NCBI GenBank assembly: GCA_020634975.1
Contig: JACKAQ010000004.1
Location: 124,001-188,000, forward strand
Direction: 5' to 3'
Source of the DNA: JACKAQ01 sp020634975 [NCBI: Calditrichia bacterium]
Lineage (GTDB): Bacteria > Calditrichota > Calditrichia > RBG-13-44-9
DNA length: 64,000 nucleotides
Part shown: piece by piece, positions 27,749-36,284 of the stretch
Layout: the number at the start of each line of letters is the position of its first letter
Position numbering within the stretch: the stretch's first letter is position 1
Program-made: the position numbers and the translations under genes
The notes under the pieces: generated by a model
Database searches by the model: none
Seen by the model: the letters and a program-made list of their open reading frames with translations, nothing else
Told to the model about the DNA's origin: nothing

Positions 27749-28624
27749 ATGATACAACAGTATTTTCTGGGCTGCCCGATATGGGCAAACCGCGAATGGG
27801 TCGGCGAATTTTTTAGTCCGGACGCCCGCCCGGCAGATTTTTTGAAACAATATGCCGACGTGCTCAACACAGTGGAAGGCAACAATACGTTTTACGGATT
27901 GCCCAAAAAAGACACCGTAAAACGCTGGTACGCAGAAACACCCGCAAATTTTCGCTTCAGTTTTAAATTCCCCAAAACCATTTCGCATGAACACAAACTC
28001 GGTCATACGGACAAATTGCTGGCTGAATTTTTGGATACAATGTCGCCATTGGCGGAAAAACTGGGCATCCTCTTTTTGCAGTTGCCACCCGGTTTCGGTA
28101 GCGAAGGGCTGCCCGCTTTGGCGCGATTTCTGGAACAATTGCCGGGCGAATTTGAATATTCGGTTGAAGTTCGCAACGAGGATTTTTTCCGGGAAAACGG
28201 CGCCGGCGCCGCGTTGAACGAGTTGCTCGCCAATCGCAACGTAAATCGAGCAATTTTCGATACCGCAGTATTGCATGAAATGGAAAGCGACGACCCGTTT
28301 GTAATTGCTGCCCAAAAACGCAAACCCAAAATGCCCACCCAATTTGTGGCAACCGGAAATCACCCGTTTGTGCGATTTGTGGGACACAACACGGTAAAAC
28401 CCAACCTGCCATTTTTGCAACAATTAGCCGTAACCGTCGCCAGTTGGATTGAGGGCGGGCGCGCACCGTTCGTCTTTTTTCACTCGCCGAACGATTTTTA
28501 CGCACCGCATTTGTGCCGCGCATTTCACCAAATTTTGAAAGAAAAATTGACATCCGTTGATGTGGGAAATTTTCCCGCGTTTCCTGCGGAACGGCGGGAT
28601 GGGGAACAACTCAGCCTGTTTTAG
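27749..28624 (+). CDS. DUF72 domain-containing protein
   Basis: 291 residues from the ATG at 27749; an open frame upstream overlaps fxsA and is not coding. The DUF72 family features are YFLGCPIWANREWVGEFF, the signature VEGNNTFYGLPKKDTVKRWYAETP, FSFKFPKTISHE, LFLQLPPGFG and FVRFVGHN. The fold is a TIM-like barrel; the biochemical role is not established. It ends 14 nt inside the convergent hpnE gene. Confidence 0.9.
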   Translation: MIQQYFLGCPIWANREWVGEFFSPDARPADFLKQYADVLNTVEGNNTFYGLPKKDTVKRWYAETPANFRFSFKFPKTISHEHKLGHTDKLLAEFLDTMSPLAEKLGILFLQLPPGFGSEGLPALARFLEQLPGEFEYSVEVRNEDFFRENGAGAALNELLANRNVNRAIFDTAVLHEMESDDPFVIAAQKRKPKMPTQFVATGNHPFVRFVGHNTVKPNLPFLQQLAVTVASWIEGGRAPFVFFHSPNDFYAPHLCRAFHQILKEKLTSVDVGNFPAFPAERRDGEQLSLF

Positions 28625-29951
28625 CTGTCAGCGCAGCGATCGCCATTTTTCCGCTAAGCGCTGCACTTTCGATGGTTGCGGGCAGTTCTGTATCTATCCA
28701 GTCGCCGGCGAGAAAAAAATTGGCAATCCCGGTTTCCGTCATCGGGCGATGGCGCAGGCTTTCCGGTGTTTGCAAAAATGTGGCGCGTTTTTCGCGAATA
28801 ATTTTATGTGCTGCCAACCCGAAATCTGATTGCAAATCCTTCAAAAAATAGTGCCGGAATTCGCTGTTCACCTGTTCGAGAATGGCTGAATCATCGGCGT
28901 TCGCCAGATCGAACGCGGCGCTGATCACCAGCGAATAGCCGTGCAAATCTGCGTCACCGGTTGCCGGTAATTCAAAAATCCATTGTACCGGCGAATCGAC
29001 CAAAGCAGCCGGAAATTGTGTTGGGATCGGTTTCCGCAACCACAAATACACCGTAATAATTGGCGAATACTCAAATTTATCCAGCGACAACGACAGTTTG
29101 TTTCGCGCTTCCGGCGAGGATTCCAAAATGCGGGAAAGTGCATGCGGCGGTATTGCAGAGATTGCGGTTTTGACTTCAATTCGCTCACCGCGATGCGTTT
29201 CCAGTGCAGAAATGCGTTTATTTTCCACGAGCATTTTTCGGACAATTGTTCCGGTGCGCAACGCACCGCCGTTTTTCGCCAAATATTCTGCAAATGGTTT
29301 GGCAAATAACTCACTCAACCCGGTTTTCGGGATTCCCAATCCACAGGTTTTGGCGTTGCCCAAAAATGCCAGTTTCAGGGTTTGGTGCAGTAAAAAGGCA
29401 CTGGCTTTGTGAACCGGCGTGTTCAGCGTTGCCAGCGTGATCGGTTCCCACAATAATTTTTCCAAAAACGGGGCGTTGCCGACGGAATCCAGCCATTCGC
29501 GGACCGTCGCGCCGCGCAGATCTTCCGCGGAAGTTTTCAGCCATTGCCAACCGAATCGCCGCAAAAATCGCCAGTCAGCACCAGTCAGCGGCGCATGTCG
29601 CACCAGCGGCAGCAAAAAATGAAACGGTGCGGGAAGCCGGCTGGAGCGGAACGCGAATTTTCGCTGATTGTTTAGTTGAAAATAAATTTCGAGAGCAGGT
29701 TGAAAATGCACACCGTCGATCGAGCCGAGCTTTTTCAACAACCAGATCGTTTCGTGATAGGCAGCGGAGAGCACATGCTGTCCGTTGTCGATGGTGTGGG
29801 AAATATCTTTGGCAAAAAGGGAGCGGGCACGACCGCCGGGATTTGGTGTGGCTTCGAGCACCAGCGGTTGCCAACCGTTTTCGATGGCGTGAACGGCTGC
29901 GGAAATTCCGGCAACGCCGCCGCCGATGATCACAACCTGGCGATCGTCCAT
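28611..29951 (-). CDS. hpnE: Hydroxysqualene dehydroxylase
   Basis: FAD-dependent amine oxidase/desaturase-like protein of 446 residues. The dinucleotide-binding motif VVIIGGGVAGISAAVHA opens it, NPGGRARSL is the second FAD segment, and the C-terminal FLAGDWIDTELPATIESAALSG binds FAD as in phytoene desaturase relatives. With HpnC and HpnD it makes squalene by reducing hydroxysqualene. Its ATG lies 1 nt after the hpnD stop. It is the last gene of the operon and overlaps the DUF72 gene tail to tail. Confidence 0.9.
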   Translation of the reverse strand: MDDRQVVIIGGGVAGISAAVHAIENGWQPLVLEATPNPGGRARSLFAKDISHTIDNGQHVLSAAYHETIWLLKKLGSIDGVHFQPALEIYFQLNNQRKFAFRSSRLPAPFHFLLPLVRHAPLTGADWRFLRRFGWQWLKTSAEDLRGATVREWLDSVGNAPFLEKLLWEPITLATLNTPVHKASAFLLHQTLKLAFLGNAKTCGLGIPKTGLSELFAKPFAEYLAKNGGALRTGTIVRKMLVENKRISALETHRGERIEVKTAISAIPPHALSRILESSPEARNKLSLSLDKFEYSPIITVYLWLRKPIPTQFPAALVDSPVQWIFELPATGDADLHGYSLVISAAFDLANADDSAILEQVNSEFRHYFLKDLQSDFGLAAHKIIREKRATFLQTPESLRHRPMTETGIANFFLAGDWIDTELPATIESAALSGKMAIAALTAKTG

Positions 29952-29952
29952 T

Positions 29953-30792
29953 TTAGCCGAACATTTTTATTGTTGAAACCGTGCGGGCAGTTACCCAGAT
30001 TTTTGCGGGCTTGCTGAGTTTGATCGGCGTTTCCAAAACCTGGAATTTTTCAGACTCTATCTTGTGCAATAATTTAAAATAAACGTTTTTCATGATTTCT
30101 GCGACCAGCATGTTCCGGCGTTCATTTTCCGGCAAACAGGCGTTGGCTTTGTCGTAAAATTCGTGGGCACGCTGCGCCTGAAATTCCATCAATGCCACAA
30201 AACGATCGCTGTAATTGGCTTGCATAATTTCGTTTTTGTCCACGTTGAAGCGATATAATTCATCGTCGGGCAGGTAAATTCGCCCCAATTTTGCATCGGT
30301 GCCAACATCGCGGATGATGTTGGTCAACTGCAGCGCGATGCCCAAATTTTCCGCATATTCTTTGATCATCGGATCGCGATAGCCAAAAATCTGGATGCAC
30401 ATCAGCCCCACACAGGACGCGACGCGATAGCAATACAATTTCAGATCGTCGAACGAGCGATATTGTAAATCGTTGAGATCCATCCGAACACCGGCAATCA
30501 ATTCCAGAAAATATTCGAATGGAATTTTGAAGCGCTCGGCAACCTGTTGCACAGAATCGAAATAGTTGGAAACTTTGCGGCTGAAACAATTCTTCAGCTC
30601 AATTTCCCATTTGTTGAGCTGACGGATGCGCTTTTCCAGCGGGCTGGCATCGTCTGCAATATCGTCGGTTTGGCGGCAAAATGCATACAGTGTGTAAATC
30701 GCCTGCCGCTTTTCTTTCGGCAGAAAAAAGAACGAATACAGAAAGTTGCTTTTGCTCTCGAAAGTGATTTGCTGTTCGGTTTGTTGTTGCAT
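29953..30792 (-). CDS. hpnD: Presqualene diphosphate synthase
   Basis: Trans-isoprenyl diphosphate synthase of 279 residues that condenses two farnesyl diphosphates to presqualene diphosphate. Aspartate-rich motifs are CRQTDDIADD (first) and QLTNIIRDVGTDAKLGRIYLP (second). I place the start at the ATG at 30792, preceded by AGGA; a longer frame would overlap hpnC. An FFFLPKEKRQAIYTLYAFCR block identifies HpnD rather than HpnC. It lies 8 nt downstream of hpnC and 1 nt upstream of hpnE. Confidence 0.92.
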   Translation of the reverse strand: MQQQTEQQITFESKSNFLYSFFFLPKEKRQAIYTLYAFCRQTDDIADDASPLEKRIRQLNKWEIELKNCFSRKVSNYFDSVQQVAERFKIPFEYFLELIAGVRMDLNDLQYRSFDDLKLYCYRVASCVGLMCIQIFGYRDPMIKEYAENLGIALQLTNIIRDVGTDAKLGRIYLPDDELYRFNVDKNEIMQANYSDRFVALMEFQAQRAHEFYDKANACLPENERRNMLVAEIMKNVYFKLLHKIESEKFQVLETPIKLSKPAKIWVTARTVSTIKMFG

Positions 30793-30800
30793 ATGAAATC

Positions 30801-31679
30801 CTATTTTCCGCTGGTTATGGTTCGAAAAATCAGTTTGATCCAATCCGTTTTAGCCAGTTTCGGTCGCGTTTTGAGCACATCGTAATTCATATTTTCAATT
30901 TTTTGGAGAATTGCCAAACCGCCTTCAACGGTGAGTTGCAACTCCTTCCGCAGCCGGAAATCGACGCTGGAAAGCAGCGGTTTTCCGGTGTTGAACAATT
31001 CTCGGGTTTCCCGCACCAACGCTAGGATGCAGTCGCGAAACGCCGGATTTGTGTCGCCAGCAAACAGTTGATCTTCTGAAATACGGTGCTTTTCCAAAAA
31101 ATCTTTCGGAAGATACACACGATTTTTGGCAAGATCAACACTAACATCCTGCCAAAAATTGGTGAGTTGCAACGCCGTGCAAATGGCGTCTGAGCAGGCG
31201 AATCGTTCCGCATCGCGATAGCCGTTGAGCAGCAAAATCAACCGCCCAACCGGGTTAGCGGAACGGCGGCAATAGTCACGCAACTCTGCCATATTTTCGT
31301 ATCGATTTTTTTCGAGATCCTGCAAAAATGCGCTCAGCAAGTCATCGAACAGCGAAACCGGTAAATCGCAAACCCGGATGGTGTTTGCCAGCGCCAAAAA
31401 AATCGGATGCGTCGTTTCGCCGGAAATTGCCGCGTGCAACTGCTCCCGCCAGCGCAGCAAGCCCTCGCGATCAGCAAACTCGTCTGCGAGATCATCGGCG
31501 TGGCGGGCAAAAGCATAAATCGCGTAAACATGCCAGCGCATTTTTCGGGGCATCAACACCGAGGCAACCGGAAAATTTTCGTAATGGCTTTGGGTAATCT
31601 TTCGGCAGTGCGCATATGCCGACCGCAATTCGGGGGAAATGGTGCTAAATCGAATTTCCGGTGCTGTTTTTTTGTCCAA
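30801..31679 (-). CDS. hpnC: Hydroxysqualene synthase
   Basis: 292-residue squalene/phytoene synthase relative that turns presqualene diphosphate into hydroxysqualene. The first aspartate motif is FARHADDLADEF and the second QLTNFWQDVSVDLAKNRVYLP. ENFPVASVLMPRKMRWHVYAIYAFAR is the HpnC wording. The only in-frame start after the upstream stop is TTG at 31679, and no ribosome site is evident, so the start is uncertain. It is the first gene of hpnCDE. No squalene-hopene cyclase gene is in the window. Confidence 0.88.
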   Translation of the reverse strand: MDKKTAPEIRFSTISPELRSAYAHCRKITQSHYENFPVASVLMPRKMRWHVYAIYAFARHADDLADEFADREGLLRWREQLHAAISGETTHPIFLALANTIRVCDLPVSLFDDLLSAFLQDLEKNRYENMAELRDYCRRSANPVGRLILLLNGYRDAERFACSDAICTALQLTNFWQDVSVDLAKNRVYLPKDFLEKHRISEDQLFAGDTNPAFRDCILALVRETRELFNTGKPLLSSVDFRLRKELQLTVEGGLAILQKIENMNYDVLKTRPKLAKTDWIKLIFRTITSGK

Positions 31680-31911
31680 TCGGTTGCTGTCCGGCGTTTA
31701 AATTTTCAGGTTAAAAATAGCGTGTTAGCGCAATGCGTTCAATGGGAAAATCATATTTTTCGGGAAATACGGCGCAGAATCCGGGTGTTTTTGCAAATTA
31801 CGCGTTGTGAATCCGGCTAATGCAACAAGGGTTTTGGACGATAATTCATCAAATAAACGCCATTTTTGCCTGCGTTTTTTTGTGAAATTTCAATACCGTG
31901 AAAGGAAATTC

Positions 31912-33030
31912 ATGAGTACCAGCCGGGCGAAGGAAATTGCCGAAAACGAAAAAATCAAACGACTGCAGGTGTTGGAAACCGCTGAAAAAATGGCGCGCAA
32001 TCATTGGTATTTTAACGATCTGGTTGAGCACATTAACGTTGGCATTGTGGTGTTTGATTTGCTGAAAGAGCGCATCGTTGCGATGAACAAAACCGCCGAA
32101 GGCTATTTTCGCAACACGGTTAAACCGAAAGATTTTTATACGTTATACAACATTTTTTTCCGCAACAATCAGGATTCCCAGTTGAACATCAACTGGTATA
32201 TTCCCCGGGCGCAGGTGCTCACATACGGCAGCCGCACTTTTGGCTACACGATCCATCCCATGCAGGGCGGTTACATGGGGCTTTTTGTTCAGGATATTAC
32301 CCAAAAAGAACGCCAAAAAGCGCTGGAGGATGCCCGGGAATTTGTGGAAGTGGTGGATTCCGTTTTTGAAGGCGTACGCGATGCGATCGATTCGCCAACG
32401 GAATCGTTAAAAATGACCCTGCAATCCCTTCGCGATCAACTGTTGAAAGATGAAGACAGCGCCAAACTGGCGCAAATGGATCGCGCGCTGGCGAAAGTTG
32501 AGCAAATTGAATCGCTGCTGCAATCGATGAAAGATGTGCAATCTTTCGAACCGGTGAAGATTGAATGTGTCGATTTGGTGCTATTTGTAAAACGATTTGC
32601 GAAATTGTTGAAACCGTATCTGGACCGGCGGGAAGTGAAGCTGCAAACCGTTTTTCCGGATGACGAGGTGCTCTGCGCGATCGATCCGGAAATGTTCAAA
32701 CGCGCACTGCTCAACGTTTTGGCAAATGCCATCGATGCGATCGAAAATAATGCCGCACCGCAAATCACTATCACGGTTTTCCAGAATAATGACCGGATTC
32801 ATTTGACGGTTGAGGACAACGGCATCGGCGTGCCATCGCTGTTGCAGGACAAATTATTTTACCCGTTTTACACCTCCAAACTCGAAGCTACGGGTTTGGG
32901 ATTAACCACTACACGAAAAATTATCACATTGCACAACGGCGATATTTCCGTAAAAAGCATTCGCGGTGTGGGCACGGTTCTGGAAATTATTTTGCCGGTG
33001 GAAAATCCGCCCAAAAACGCCATGAAATAA
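31912..33030 (+). CDS. PAS-like sensor kinase lacking a recognisable phosphoacceptor histidine
   Basis: 372 residues from the ATG at 31912, preceded by AAAGGAA; an upstream in-frame start would add 35 residues without support. N-terminal helices are followed by a PAS-like region (about 30-130, INVGIVVFDLLKERIVAMNKTAEGYF). The dimerisation segment DSPTESLKMTLQSLRDQL aligns with a kinase H-box but has no His. The ATPase part is intact: NVLANAIDAI, VEDNGIGVP, FYPFYTSK and GLGLTTTRKI. It may bind ATP without classical autophosphorylation, or use another residue. No transmembrane segment is seen. Confidence 0.85.
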   Translation: MSTSRAKEIAENEKIKRLQVLETAEKMARNHWYFNDLVEHINVGIVVFDLLKERIVAMNKTAEGYFRNTVKPKDFYTLYNIFFRNNQDSQLNINWYIPRAQVLTYGSRTFGYTIHPMQGGYMGLFVQDITQKERQKALEDAREFVEVVDSVFEGVRDAIDSPTESLKMTLQSLRDQLLKDEDSAKLAQMDRALAKVEQIESLLQSMKDVQSFEPVKIECVDLVLFVKRFAKLLKPYLDRREVKLQTVFPDDEVLCAIDPEMFKRALLNVLANAIDAIENNAAPQITITVFQNNDRIHLTVEDNGIGVPSLLQDKLFYPFYTSKLEATGLGLTTTRKIITLHNGDISVKSIRGVGTVLEIILPVENPPKNAMK

Positions 33031-33059
33031 ATTTTCAAAATTGGTTCATTAAGAAATTG

Positions 33060-33091
33060 AACGCCAGCCCAACCGGTTGGCGTTTTTTTTT
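33060..33091 (+). terminator. Terminator after the kinase-like gene
   Basis: AACGCCAGCC and GGTTGGCGTT form a 10-bp stem with one mismatch around a short loop, followed by nine T. It begins 30 nt after the kinase-like stop. Confidence 0.85.
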
Positions 33092-33203
33092 GTAAATTTC
33101 GTGAATCAGTGGAAATACAATTTCATGAAATATCGCTTTACAGAATAAAATTCTCGCCGTATTTTTCAACAAATCAATAGATAACAAATAGATAGGTGCG
33201 CAA

Positions 33204-34211
33204 ATGGCCATTTTCCGCAGTTCGATAAACACCGGTGATTCCGCCTTTGGGCGATACGACGGCCTCAGCCGGATCATCTCAAATGTGCTGGATGAGCTGG
33301 ATCCCGGCGCAGACAAAGCCGATAAACGGCGCTGGATTCGCTGGCATTTTCTCTACATCATTTGGTGGGAGGGCGACCGCGCACGGGCACGGCAACAATA
33401 CAGCGGCGGACCGGCGCGCGGATTGATGCAACTGGAACCGGCAACTTTTTGGGACATCACCCAAAATTTCACATTTAAGGCAACGCGGCGCATTCAATGG
33501 CTGGCGGATGCCGCCGGTGTCAGTTACAGCGAAATGGAACAGGCGCTGAATGCATATGTCGAAAATAACCGGGTTTGGGACGACGGGCTAAACTGGTGGC
33601 GCGGCAAAAATAGTTGGCCAACTTCCGGCGGTGCCGAAAGAAAAATCGAAAATTGGCTCTCCAATGTGGACAGTTTCGCGATGGTGATGATGCGGTTTCA
33701 CTTTGCACGATTGGGCGGCGGGCATCGGTTTCCACCGGAAAATACCGCAAATTTATCCGATAACCCGCAACGCGACCCCTATAAACCGGAACATTCGCTC
33801 GGCTGGGCTCGATGGTGGAAACGCTCGTTTCCGAATGCCGGGGAAGAGGAGCGTCAGCGCCGGAATTTTGAAACCCGTGCAGCAGATCTGGACAATGTTG
33901 CCACCGGACGCAACGACGACCCGGGTTCCGGCGATCCCGGTAGTGGCGATCCCGGTAGCGGAAACGGTGGCGGCGGTGGCAAATGTTTTATCGCGACAGC
34001 CGTTTACAGCGCAGACAGCCCGGAAGTGCAATTGCTCCGGCATTTTCGCGATACGCAATTGCAACCCACCTTTTTGGGGCGTCAGTTCGTAAAATTATAT
34101 TATCGAACCAGCCCGCCGATGGCGCGGTTGATTCAAAAATCGCGATTGCTGGTGCGGATTTCCCGGTCATTGCTGGATCGCGGCATCTCGATTCTCAAAA
34201 AGAAAAAATGA
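33204..34211 (+). CDS. CFI-box C-terminal domain protein with lysozyme-like N-terminus
   Basis: 335 residues, no signal peptide. The N-terminal domain (about 30-190) has WEGDRARARQQY, then GGPARGLMQLEPATFWDI, the wording of a lytic-transglycosylase-like fold with a Glu followed by GLMQ. A linker of three 5-residue Gly-Asp-Pro repeats and six glycines (about 239-257) leads to CFIATAVYSADSPEVQLLRHFRD, GRQFVKLYYRTSPP and a basic C-terminal helix. This is the CFI-box C-terminal domain, widespread but functionally unassigned. The combination suggests a cell-wall-active or cell-wall-binding effector; that is inference. Confidence 0.72.
   Translation: MAIFRSSINTGDSAFGRYDGLSRIISNVLDELDPGADKADKRRWIRWHFLYIIWWEGDRARARQQYSGGPARGLMQLEPATFWDITQNFTFKATRRIQWLADAAGVSYSEMEQALNAYVENNRVWDDGLNWWRGKNSWPTSGGAERKIENWLSNVDSFAMVMMRFHFARLGGGHRFPPENTANLSDNPQRDPYKPEHSLGWARWWKRSFPNAGEEERQRRNFETRAADLDNVATGRNDDPGSGDPGSGDPGSGNGGGGGKCFIATAVYSADSPEVQLLRHFRDTQLQPTFLGRQFVKLYYRTSPPMARLIQKSRLLVRISRSLLDRGISILKKKK
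33918..33962 (+). repeat. Three 15-bp tandem repeats encoding a DPGSG linker
   Basis: Three consecutive 15-bp units of the type GAYCCGGGTTCCGGC encode DPGSG DPGSG DPGSG. The second and third differ at one or two bases, so the repeat is recent at the DNA level and could vary in copy number. Confidence 0.7.
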
Positions 34212-34232
34212 ATTTTTAAACAGGAAAAATAG

Positions 34233-34835
34233 ATGAGTCAAATTCAAGAAAAACAATCGGTTAAGTCAGTGAAACATCCGCATTTGCAACGGTTGTTGAC
34301 AGAAAATAAAATGGTTGCAGAAGCCAGCGCCACGCTCGTTTCCCAGTTTTCACCGGCGCAGCTAAACTGGAAACCGGATGCCAAAATATGGAGTATGCTG
34401 GAAAATTTTGATCATTTGAACATCATTATGGGAATGTATTTCCCGGCGATGGAAAAGCATTTGAACATGCTCAAAAGCCGCGATCTCAAAAGCACCGATG
34501 CGTTCAAACCAACCTGGTTTGGGAAAATGTTTGTCGGGATTGTGTTGCCGGAGAGCACCCGCAAAATGAAAACGGTGGGCGTTTTTGTGCCGCAACAGGG
34601 CACGAAAGACCCGGAAGAAGTGATGCAGCAATTTGAGAAAAATATTGCACAACTGGATCAAATGATTTTCGAAAGTGACGGATACGCGCTGAATTATAAA
34701 AAATTTGCATCGCCAGCCAGCGCTTTGGTGCGGCTGACTTTGGGCGAAGCGCTTTGGCTGCAGGTTGCCCACAATCACAGACATTTGTTGCAAGCCAAAC
34801 GTTTACAAGAACTTAGCGATTTCCCGAAAGTGTAA
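34233..34835 (+). CDS. DinB family protein
   Basis: 200-residue DinB/YfiT-like four-helix-bundle protein. A His-bearing pattern is visible at LENFDHLNIIMG and QVAHNHRHLLQAKRL, which supply the metal-binding histidines of the family. Members are metal-dependent hydrolases or thiol-linked transferases; the activity of this one is unknown. AGGAAAAATAG precedes the ATG. It follows the CFI-box gene by 21 nt, so the two are probably co-transcribed. Confidence 0.88.
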   Translation: MSQIQEKQSVKSVKHPHLQRLLTENKMVAEASATLVSQFSPAQLNWKPDAKIWSMLENFDHLNIIMGMYFPAMEKHLNMLKSRDLKSTDAFKPTWFGKMFVGIVLPESTRKMKTVGVFVPQQGTKDPEEVMQQFEKNIAQLDQMIFESDGYALNYKKFASPASALVRLTLGEALWLQVAHNHRHLLQAKRLQELSDFPKV

Positions 34836-34874
34836 AAATATTAGTGCGATTCCTGATTCGATCAAATATTACAT

Positions 34875-34906
34875 AGCTGCAGAGAATTTTCCCTGCAGCT
34901 TTTTTT
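34875..34906 (+). terminator. Terminator after the DinB-like gene
   Basis: The palindromic stem AGCTGCAG / CTGCAGCT around a 10-nt loop is followed by seven T and lies 40 nt after the stop codon. Confidence 0.85.
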
Positions 34907-34909
34907 ACA

Positions 34910-35269
34910 TCAATATTGATTGGGCATCGTGCCAACCATTGCCATTGTCGCCAGAAAAAATATGATTCCCACTACAGCCAGCACCAAACCGATGATCAGC
35001 ATAACTTTGGTGATAAAAAACGCCGATTTCTGTTTTTCGAACGCCATTTCCAACGTAACCGTACTGCCTTCGTTTAAATAGCGATTAAAATTATCTGCCG
35101 CTTCGCGAATGCGCAGGCTGGCGATAATATACGGCACGCCGATAATCGCGCCGATAATGCTGAGGCAATTGAGCGCACCGAGAATGATACCCATAATTCC
35201 TACAAAATTCATGTGACCGGTCATTTCCCGAACGTCCTGCTGGGCTTTGGGGCTAAGTGAATCATTCAT
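34910..35269 (-). CDS. Small multispanning membrane protein, DUF5362-like
   Basis: 119 residues from the ATG at 35269, chosen because GGAGAT lies 8 nt upstream; a longer frame starts at 35284. Two hydrophobic stretches are visible: NFVGIMGIILGALNCLSIIGAIIGVPYIIASL and FFITKVMLIIGLVLAVVGIIFFLATMAMV. This layout matches DUF5362-type membrane proteins of unknown function. It precedes the esterase genes on the same strand but is separated from the next gene by 55 nt. Confidence 0.7.
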   Translation of the reverse strand: MNDSLSPKAQQDVREMTGHMNFVGIMGIILGALNCLSIIGAIIGVPYIIASLRIREAADNFNRYLNEGSTVTLEMAFEKQKSAFFITKVMLIIGLVLAVVGIIFFLATMAMVGTMPNQY

Positions 35270-35324
35270 AAAATGATCTCCCATATTGATGTTAAGTAAT
35301 ATTATTTAATGATTTGCGGAGAAA

Positions 35325-36276
35325 CTAAAACTGGATTCGCATGCCTTCTTCGGCAATTTTATAGCCTTTATCGATAACTAATTTTCGTGCATCGCTGTCC
35401 GGCTGCATCACCGGATTGGTGTGATTAAAATGGATAAACACAATTTTAGCGCGTTCCGATTCTGGCAGTGAATCAAAAAGCGCCATGCTTTCGCTGATAA
35501 ACGGATGAGGGATTTCACTCATATCGCGACCGGGAATTTCGCCATTTTCAAAAAATGTGCCGTCGAGAAATGCCACATCCACCTTGCTTATCTCGTTGAT
35601 AATATTGTGGTTCCATTGGTTCCATTTATCGATGTCCGGAATAAACAGCGCCGATTTTTCCCGCCCGTTGATGCGAAACGCCACGGTTTCGCTGAATTCA
35701 TCGCGATGGGGAACGCGGATGGGCTGAATCGTCAGATGTTCGGATAGCGTGATAACAGAATCTTCAGCTATCGGCATCAGCCGGATGTTTTCCAATTCCA
35801 CCAACAATTTCCACGGCCCGTTAAGTTGCAAAAAATCAGTCATTTGCGGCATTGCGAAAACCGGCACATGTTTGGCGCCCATAGATTCGCGACCGAGATA
35901 CATCAAGCCGGTGTAGTGCCCGATGTGCGCGTGCGTCAAAAAAATACCGTCGGGAATTTCCGAATCGAGCGCCGGAGAGTTGGATTGCAAATTGCGCATC
36001 TGAAAACGCAAATCGGGCGTTGCTTCGATCAGCCAGCTTTTGCCGGCAGCTTCGTCCACAATTCCGATGCTGGCGACCATTTTTCGCAAGCCGGGCTGTT
36101 GCCAAACGGCTGCACAACATGATTTTTTGCAGCCAGCCTGCGGAAATCCGGCATCCTGCGCGATGCCCAAAACGATTAAAAATTGTGTGGGTGAATTTTT
36201 TTTGCTTCTGTGCCAAAACAGTCATGCTTAAAATCAGCAAAAACAATATGTTGTATTTTATAAACGGTTGATTCAT
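35325..36276 (-). CDS. PqqB-like metallo-beta-lactamase-fold hydrolase, exported, frame interrupted
   Basis: Zinc hydrolase-fold protein of about 317 residues. The ATG at 36276 opens a signal peptide (YNILFLLILSMTVLA), but the family body GIAQDAGFPQAGCKKSCC is in another frame. An A8 run on the coding strand (about 36195-36203) joins the two frames if one A is removed. The body has FLTHAHIGHYTGLMYLGRES and IFIHFNHTNPV, as in PqqB-related proteins; the metal motif reads HxHxGH, not HxHxDH. No other pqq gene is near, so PQQ synthesis is unlikely. It lies 8 nt after the CE2-like esterase stop, hence the same operon. Confidence 0.85.
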
Positions 36277-36284
36277 CCGGTATG

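Noticed and set aside
28611-28624. Tail-to-tail overlap of DUF72 and hpnE as a special element
   Set aside because: A 14-nt convergent overlap is common in compact genomes and needs no special explanation.
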